Source: Paenibacillus gallinarum (GTDB lineage Bacteria > Bacillota > Bacilli > Paenibacillales > Paenibacillaceae). Taken from it: a stretch of 64,000 bases of DNA. The translations under genes were made by a program, and so were the position numbers. The DNA is taken from contig NZ_JACSQL010000013.1 in assembly GCF_014836635.1 (NCBI RefSeq), positions 1 to 64,000 of the forward strand. Direction: 5' to 3'. This document shows, piece by piece, positions 59,920 to 64,000 of the stretch. The first letter of the stretch is position 1, and every line of letters starts with the position of its first letter. The notes under the pieces were generated by a model. That model saw nothing but the letters and a program-made list of their open reading frames with translations. It ran no database searches and had not been told where the DNA came from.

Positions 59920-61218
59920 ATGGAAAAATGGTTTAAATTAAAAGAACGAGGCACGACCGTCCCGACGGAGATCATTGCGGGGCTTACGACCTTCTTTACA
60001 ATGGTTTACATTGTCATTGTCAATCCTGGAATGCTCAGCAGTACGGGAATGGATTTTAACGGTGTATTCATTGCAACCGTGCTTGCGAGTATCATTGGTA
60101 CACTCATTATGGGTCTTGGTGCGAATTATCCGATTGTCATTGCGCCAGGAATGGGGCTTAACGCGTTTTTCGCATATAGTGTTGTAGCGGGATATGGAGT
60201 TTCTTGGCAAGTAGCGCTTGGTGCAGTATTCATTTCCGGAATGCTATTTGTTATTTTGTCGCTAACTTCCTTCAGATATATGCTGCTGGATGCCATACCG
60301 GGCAGCCTCAAACATGCCATAACGGCAGGGATTGGACTTTTTATTACTACAGTTGGACTTCAAAATGCAGGAATTATTGTTGCCTCCGAGTCGAATCTAA
60401 TTGCACTAGGTAATTTATCAGATCCAATGACGATGCTTACGATTATTGGACTGCTCATCACCGTTGTGCTTATGTCATATAACGTAAAAGGGTACTTATT
60501 TATCGGGATGGTGGTTACGGCCATTATTGCATGGTTTATGGGACTGCTTCAGATGCCAGAAACCATTGTATCGATGCCAACAGGGCTGTCAACAACCGCC
60601 TTCCAGCTTGATATCGCAGGTGTATTCTCCAGTGGACTTTACACCGTTATCTTTACTTTCTTACTGATTACCTTGTTTGATACAACAGGCACCATGCTTG
60701 GGGTAGCAGAGAAGGCGGGCCTTATTAAAGACGGTAAATTCCCGCGTTCACGCGGAGCGCTTCTAGCGGATGCCGTAGGTACAACATCAGGTGCTTTGCT
60801 GGGTACAAGCCCGACATCAGCTTATATTGAATCCAGCACAGGGGTAGCAGCGGGCGGCCGTACTGGTCTTACTGCAGTAGTGGTAAGTATTCTGCTTGCG
60901 CTGACCTTGTTCTTCTCGCCGCTGATCGGTGTATTATCCGGCATTTCAGCAATTACCGCTCCGGCGCTAATTATTGTAGGTTACTTTATGATTAATGCAA
61001 TCAGCCAGGTTAAATGGTCTGATGTGGAGGAAGCTTTCCCAGCATTTCTCATCATTATTCTCACTCCGCTTACACACAGTATTGCAACAGGGATCGGCGT
61101 AGGATTTATTTTCTACCCTCTGCTGAAACTGCTACGCGGGAAAGGGAAAGATGTACATCCGATCTTCTATATTTTTGCTATTTTGTTCTTCATCCAGCTC
61201 GTGTTCCTCGAACACTAG
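59920..61218 (+). CDS. NCS2 family purine permease (PbuG/AzgA type)
   Basis: ATG 59920 lies 11 bases after GGAGG and begins the family-typical MEKWFKLKERGTTVPTEI; the frame is open further upstream, but that part lies over the leader hairpins. The 432-residue protein has 12-14 helices and the AzgA-type motifs GMGLNAFFAYSVV and GTSPTSAYIESSTGVAAGGR, which form the purine site. Expected to import hypoxanthine, guanine or adenine with protons. A sigma-A promoter and an attenuator-like leader precede it. Confidence 0.92.
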   Translation: MEKWFKLKERGTTVPTEIIAGLTTFFTMVYIVIVNPGMLSSTGMDFNGVFIATVLASIIGTLIMGLGANYPIVIAPGMGLNAFFAYSVVAGYGVSWQVALGAVFISGMLFVILSLTSFRYMLLDAIPGSLKHAITAGIGLFITTVGLQNAGIIVASESNLIALGNLSDPMTMLTIIGLLITVVLMSYNVKGYLFIGMVVTAIIAWFMGLLQMPETIVSMPTGLSTTAFQLDIAGVFSSGLYTVIFTFLLITLFDTTGTMLGVAEKAGLIKDGKFPRSRGALLADAVGTTSGALLGTSPTSAYIESSTGVAAGGRTGLTAVVVSILLALTLFFSPLIGVLSGISAITAPALIIVGYFMINAISQVKWSDVEEAFPAFLIIILTPLTHSIATGIGVGFIFYPLLKLLRGKGKDVHPIFYIFAILFFIQLVFLEH

Positions 61219-61253
61219 AACTAACGAATTTTCTTACTAAAATATAGCTATTC

Positions 61254-61305
61254 AAACCCTTAGATCACGTAATGAGAATTACGATGATTTAAGGGTTTTG
61301 TTTTT
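61254..61305 (+). terminator. Terminator of the purine permease gene
   Basis: AAACCCTTA pairs with TAAGGGTTT, with an inner GTAAT/ATTAC hairpin, followed by a T-rich tract. Confidence 0.9.
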
Positions 61306-61428
61306 AATTACATAGGCTTAATTGAATAGATTACTAAAGGTATTATGAAATTGATTTCACTAATTAACATATGAATTTGTCATCAATTAACAGGGTAGTG
61401 GAGATAATATGGATATGTTATCCTTTTC

Positions 61429-61442
61429 AGGAAGCGCTTTCA
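61429..61442 (+). promoter_or_regulatory. CcpA catabolite responsive element (cre)
   Basis: AGGAAGCGCTTTCA matches the cre consensus TGNAANCGNWNNCA at all defined positions but the first. It lies 35 bases before the endoglucanase start, suited to repression by CcpA when glucose is available. Confidence 0.75.
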
Positions 61443-61476
61443 AAAAAGTATGTACAAACAAAGGAGATGTATAAGG

Positions 61477-63186
61477 TTGAACCGAAAATGGAAATCTACG
61501 CTTACGCTTTCTCTGGCTTTTGCACTCGTTTTCTCCCTGTTTTCTTCTACCTTTCGTCCTGCCGAGGCAGAAGCAGCAAAGGGCAACAAATCTAAGCTCC
61601 AGTCCTATGTAAACGATATGCAGCCAGGATGGAACCTTGGAAACTCCCTAGATGCCGTAGGTGCAGACGAGACGGCTTGGGGCAATCCGCGCATCACGAA
61701 AGAATTAATTCAGAATATTGCAGATGAGGGATATAAAAGTATTCGGATTCCAGTCACCTGGGATTCCCATATCGGAGCAGCACCAGACTATACCATTGAA
61801 CCTGCTTATCTGAACCGTGTTCAGGAAGTGGTCCAGTGGGCTCTTGATGAAGGGCTGTACGTCATGATTAACGTTCACCACGATTCTTGGGTCTGGATCA
61901 GCCATATGGAGAAAAAACATGACGAAGTGCTTGCTAGATACAATGCGATCTGGACGCAAATTGCCGACCACTTCAAGAATCAGTCAAACAAAGTGATGTT
62001 TGAAAGTGTGAATGAACCTCGCTTTACGGACGGCGGAACAACGGATGAAGCGAAACAGTTAGAGATGCTCGAAGAGCTGAATTTATCTTTTCATAAAATA
62101 GTTCGTGAGTCCGGCGGGATCAACACTACTCGTCCGCTCGTATTGTCTACACTTGAAGCATCTCCATCACAAGAGCGTATGGACGCGCTGTCTAGCACAA
62201 TCACAAAACTGAATGATGAGAACATCATTGCAACCGTTCATTATTATGGCTTCTGGCCGTTTAGTGTGAATATTGCCGGTTATACTCGTTTTGAAAAAGA
62301 TACACAGAATGATATCGATCAAACTTTTGATAACGTATACAATACATTCGTTGCCAAAGGTATACCGGTAATTTTAGGTGAGTACGGGCTACTTGGTTTT
62401 GACCAAAGCACAAATACGATTGAACAAGGTGAAAAACTGAAGTTCTTTGAATACCTTACGAATGTTCTAAAAGAAAAAAACATTACACATATGCTGTGGG
62501 ATAACGGACAGCACTTTAGCAGAACGGAATTCAAATGGTCAGATCAAGACCTCTTTGACATGATGAAAGCAGGACGGAAGACACGTTCGGCTACAGCGGA
62601 AACAGATCTGATTTTTGTCAGAAAAGGCACAGCTGGGCAAGATCAGCAGATCCAAATGAACTTGAATGGCAATCGCTTAACGAAACTGAGTGTAAATGGA
62701 AAGAACCTGAAAAAAGGGAAAGAGTATGTCCTTTCTGGCGAGAAACTTACCATTAAAGCATCGAAATTAGCAGAATTGACAGCTTCAGGCGAGTATGGAG
62801 TGAATGCCGTAATTACTGCGGAATTCAATAAAGGCGCAGACTGGAAGTTCCGTGTAATCACAAACAGTAAGCCTGAGTTGCAGAAAGCACAAGGAACAAC
62901 GGATAATTTTGCAATTCCGGTTCAATTCAACGGCGATCTGCTTGCTACGATGGAAGCTGTTTATACAGATGGAAGCAATGCAGGTCCTCAAAACTGGACT
63001 TCTTTTAAAGAATTTGAATACACATTCAGTCCTTCTTATGAGGATGGGAAAATTACGCTGAAACCTAATTTCTTTAATGAAGTAAAAGACGGAGAAGTGA
63101 TTCTGAAATTCCATTTCTGGAGCGGAGAGATCCTTTCTTACAAACTCCAAAAGAGTGGGACTACGATTACAGGTACTGTAATGTAA
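61477..63186 (+). CDS. Secreted GH5 endoglucanase with X2/Ig-like and CBM46-like modules
   Basis: TTG 61477 is chosen: AAAGGAG lies ten bases upstream. The 569-residue product has a signal peptide (to about residue 34, cleaved after EAEA). Its GH5 domain (about 40-375, subfamily 4 by appearance) has the acid/base Glu180 in ESVNEP and nucleophile Glu302 in ILGEYG. An X2/Ig-like module follows (about 380-465, LSVNGKNLKKGKEYVL), then a C-terminal CBM46-like module (about 470-569, WSGEILSYKL). This matches the layout of Bacillus Cel5B, active on beta-glucan and xyloglucan. A cre site overlaps its promoter region. Confidence 0.92.
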   Translation: MNRKWKSTLTLSLAFALVFSLFSSTFRPAEAEAAKGNKSKLQSYVNDMQPGWNLGNSLDAVGADETAWGNPRITKELIQNIADEGYKSIRIPVTWDSHIGAAPDYTIEPAYLNRVQEVVQWALDEGLYVMINVHHDSWVWISHMEKKHDEVLARYNAIWTQIADHFKNQSNKVMFESVNEPRFTDGGTTDEAKQLEMLEELNLSFHKIVRESGGINTTRPLVLSTLEASPSQERMDALSSTITKLNDENIIATVHYYGFWPFSVNIAGYTRFEKDTQNDIDQTFDNVYNTFVAKGIPVILGEYGLLGFDQSTNTIEQGEKLKFFEYLTNVLKEKNITHMLWDNGQHFSRTEFKWSDQDLFDMMKAGRKTRSATAETDLIFVRKGTAGQDQQIQMNLNGNRLTKLSVNGKNLKKGKEYVLSGEKLTIKASKLAELTASGEYGVNAVITAEFNKGADWKFRVITNSKPELQKAQGTTDNFAIPVQFNGDLLATMEAVYTDGSNAGPQNWTSFKEFEYTFSPSYEDGKITLKPNFFNEVKDGEVILKFHFWSGEILSYKLQKSGTTITGTVM

Positions 63187-63192
63187 CTATAG

Positions 63193-63244
63193 GTATGCAG
63201 TAATAGATATAACAAAAAGTATGCAGTAACAGAAACAACAAAGA
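63193..63244. repeat. Two direct repeats of 26 bases
   Basis: GTATGCAGTAAYAGA begins both copies (63193 and 63219), and both end AACAAA. They lie between the endoglucanase stop and its terminator. Confidence 0.6.
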
Positions 63245-63282
63245 GGGTCACACCGGCTAGGGCCGGGTGATCCTCTTTTGTT
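63240..63282. terminator. Bidirectional terminator
   Basis: AAGAGG-TCAC-CCGG pairs with CCGG-TGA-CCTCTT, followed by T tract. It overlaps the end of the convergent AraC gene. Confidence 0.88.
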
Positions 63283-64000
63283 CTCTGCGTACATAAGCTT
63301 CGGGTGTCGTTCCAACAGCGGCTTTAAAGTCTTTAATAAAATGAGACTGGTCGTGATAGCCAAGATCCATACTTAGCTTCAGAAGTTGGAGAGCGTTTCC
63401 CTGGCCTAATATTTCTGCTGCATTTTGTAGTCGGTAGAGTCGTATGACTGTTTTGGGACTCAGACCGACATATTGCTGAAAAAGACGCTGCAGCTTCCGC
63501 TTATTGATTTGAAAATAAGTGCACACATCATCTACCTTCGTGATTTCTTGATGATCTTGTATATAGGTCGTAATACGTTCTACTTCGAGACCCATCTCGT
63601 CGACAGACGGGAGTAAGGGAAGGAGCAGCTGATCCATTTGCTGGACAAGTTCATTATGGGGAATCTGTTTGTTTAGAAACATGGCCTCCAGCTCCTGATT
63701 AGAGTGTGGAAGCAGAGACTCAGCAGGAAGAGGGGCAGGAGTTAAACCCATGATCGGTTTTTGAATCCACGGATAGAAGCCGCCCGGCTTAAATTTGATG
63801 CCAAATACGGAGCCTTTCTCTCTTAGCTGATGACCATACTTCATAGATGAAGGACCAAAAAAGAAGGTGCGTCCTTGCTCAATGACCAGGTTCACACAAG
63901 GATTAGGTATGACATCTTGAGTAAACATCTCTCCAGGAGGGAGGTTCCATTCTACAATCCAGTAATGTTTAATAAACCGGCTGAGTTCTTCGTGAGGATG
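63257..64000 (-). CDS. AraC family regulator, 5' end beyond the window
   Basis: The frame stays open through the ATG at 63928 to the window edge. The upstream codons read HPHEELSRFIKHYWIVEWNLPPGE, which is the conserved start of the DUF6597-type N-terminal domain, so the gene begins outside the window. Following are PCVNLVIEQGR, VFGIKFKPGGFYPWI and a C-terminal AraC HTH pair (ITKVDDVCTYFQINKRKLQRLFQQYV, then LKLSMDLGYHDQSHFIKDF). At least 247 residues are present. The subfamily often regulates nearby metabolic or resistance genes; here the target is unknown. It converges with the endoglucanase gene. Confidence 0.88.
   Translation of the reverse strand, partial: HPHEELSRFIKHYWIVEWNLPPGEMFTQDVIPNPCVNLVIEQGRTFFFGPSSMKYGHQLREKGSVFGIKFKPGGFYPWIQKPIMGLTPAPLPAESLLPHSNQELEAMFLNKQIPHNELVQQMDQLLLPLLPSVDEMGLEVERITTYIQDHQEITKVDDVCTYFQINKRKLQRLFQQYVGLSPKTVIRLYRLQNAAEILGQGNALQLLKLSMDLGYHDQSHFIKDFKAAVGTTPEAYVRREQKRITRP

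Overview
The window looks like a chromosomal segment of a spore-forming, low-to-moderate G+C Firmicute, most likely Paenibacillus or a close relative. This is inferred from strong AGGAGG-type ribosome binding sites, frequent TTG/GTG starts, sugar ABC operons without their own ATPase, the futalosine menaquinone genes mqnB-mqnD, two ECF sigma operons and a wide set of plant-polysaccharide enzymes (GH67 alpha-glucuronidase, GH95 fucosidase, GH5 endoglucanase with CBM46-like tail). No phage, insertion sequence, CRISPR array or rRNA operon was seen.

Layout. 1-2.8 kb: 3' part of a tRNA-Gly followed by an AT-rich accessory patch (Imm26-like/LRR protein, small membrane protein, frameshifted lipoprotein). 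3-6.7 kb: membrane-anchored parvulin foldase, GNAT acetyltransferase, ECF sigma factor with a putative anti-sigma. 7.1-10.8 kb: Nif3-like protein, GntR/FCD regulator and alpha-glucuronidase. 10.9-11.7 kb: a solitary LpxA homologue, unexpected in a monoderm. 12.1-18.7 kb: a second ECF operon with anti-sigma and ABC exporter, a rod-shaped structured RNA with terminator, and a three-gene ABC-2 exporter. 19-24.3 kb: GH95 enzyme behind a palindromic operator, then a polar amino acid ABC importer with an internal terminator.

24.3-31.5 kb: an outward-acting amine/amino-acid oxidation module (Tat-exported flavin oxidase, Sec-exported RidA, TatA) divergent from a short TnrA/GlnR-like MerR regulator, then a histidine kinase with a degenerate GGDEF domain, then mqnB-mqnD. 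31.7-41.7 kb: YtrA-type GntR/ABC operon, secreted coiled-coil protein, S9 peptidase, serine hydrolase, SsuD-like monooxygenase. 41.9-50.7 kb: AraC regulator convergent with a sugar ABC importer, EAL phosphodiesterase, sulfatase, AEC transporter, Mug DNA glycosylase. 50.8-55.5 kb: lipoprotein/membrane pair, second serine hydrolase, WYL regulator with DJ-1/PfpI protein, and a broken histidyl-tRNA synthetase fragment. 55.7-64 kb: sugar isomerase/oxidoreductase operon with divergent AraC regulator, a purine permease behind what looks like a transcription attenuator, GH5 endoglucanase under a good CcpA cre site, and an AraC gene running off the end.

How it works together: much of the segment serves scavenging of plant polymers (GH67, GH95, GH5, sulfatase, sugar importer and intracellular sugar enzymes) and of nitrogen (amino acid importer, exported oxidase/RidA, purine permease), each under a local AraC, GntR or MerR regulator, with envelope-stress-type ECF and exporter operons between. 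The best candidates for undescribed biology are the exported oxidase-RidA-TatA module, the lone lpxA, the structured RNA at 15.8-15.95 kb and the attenuator in front of the purine permease.
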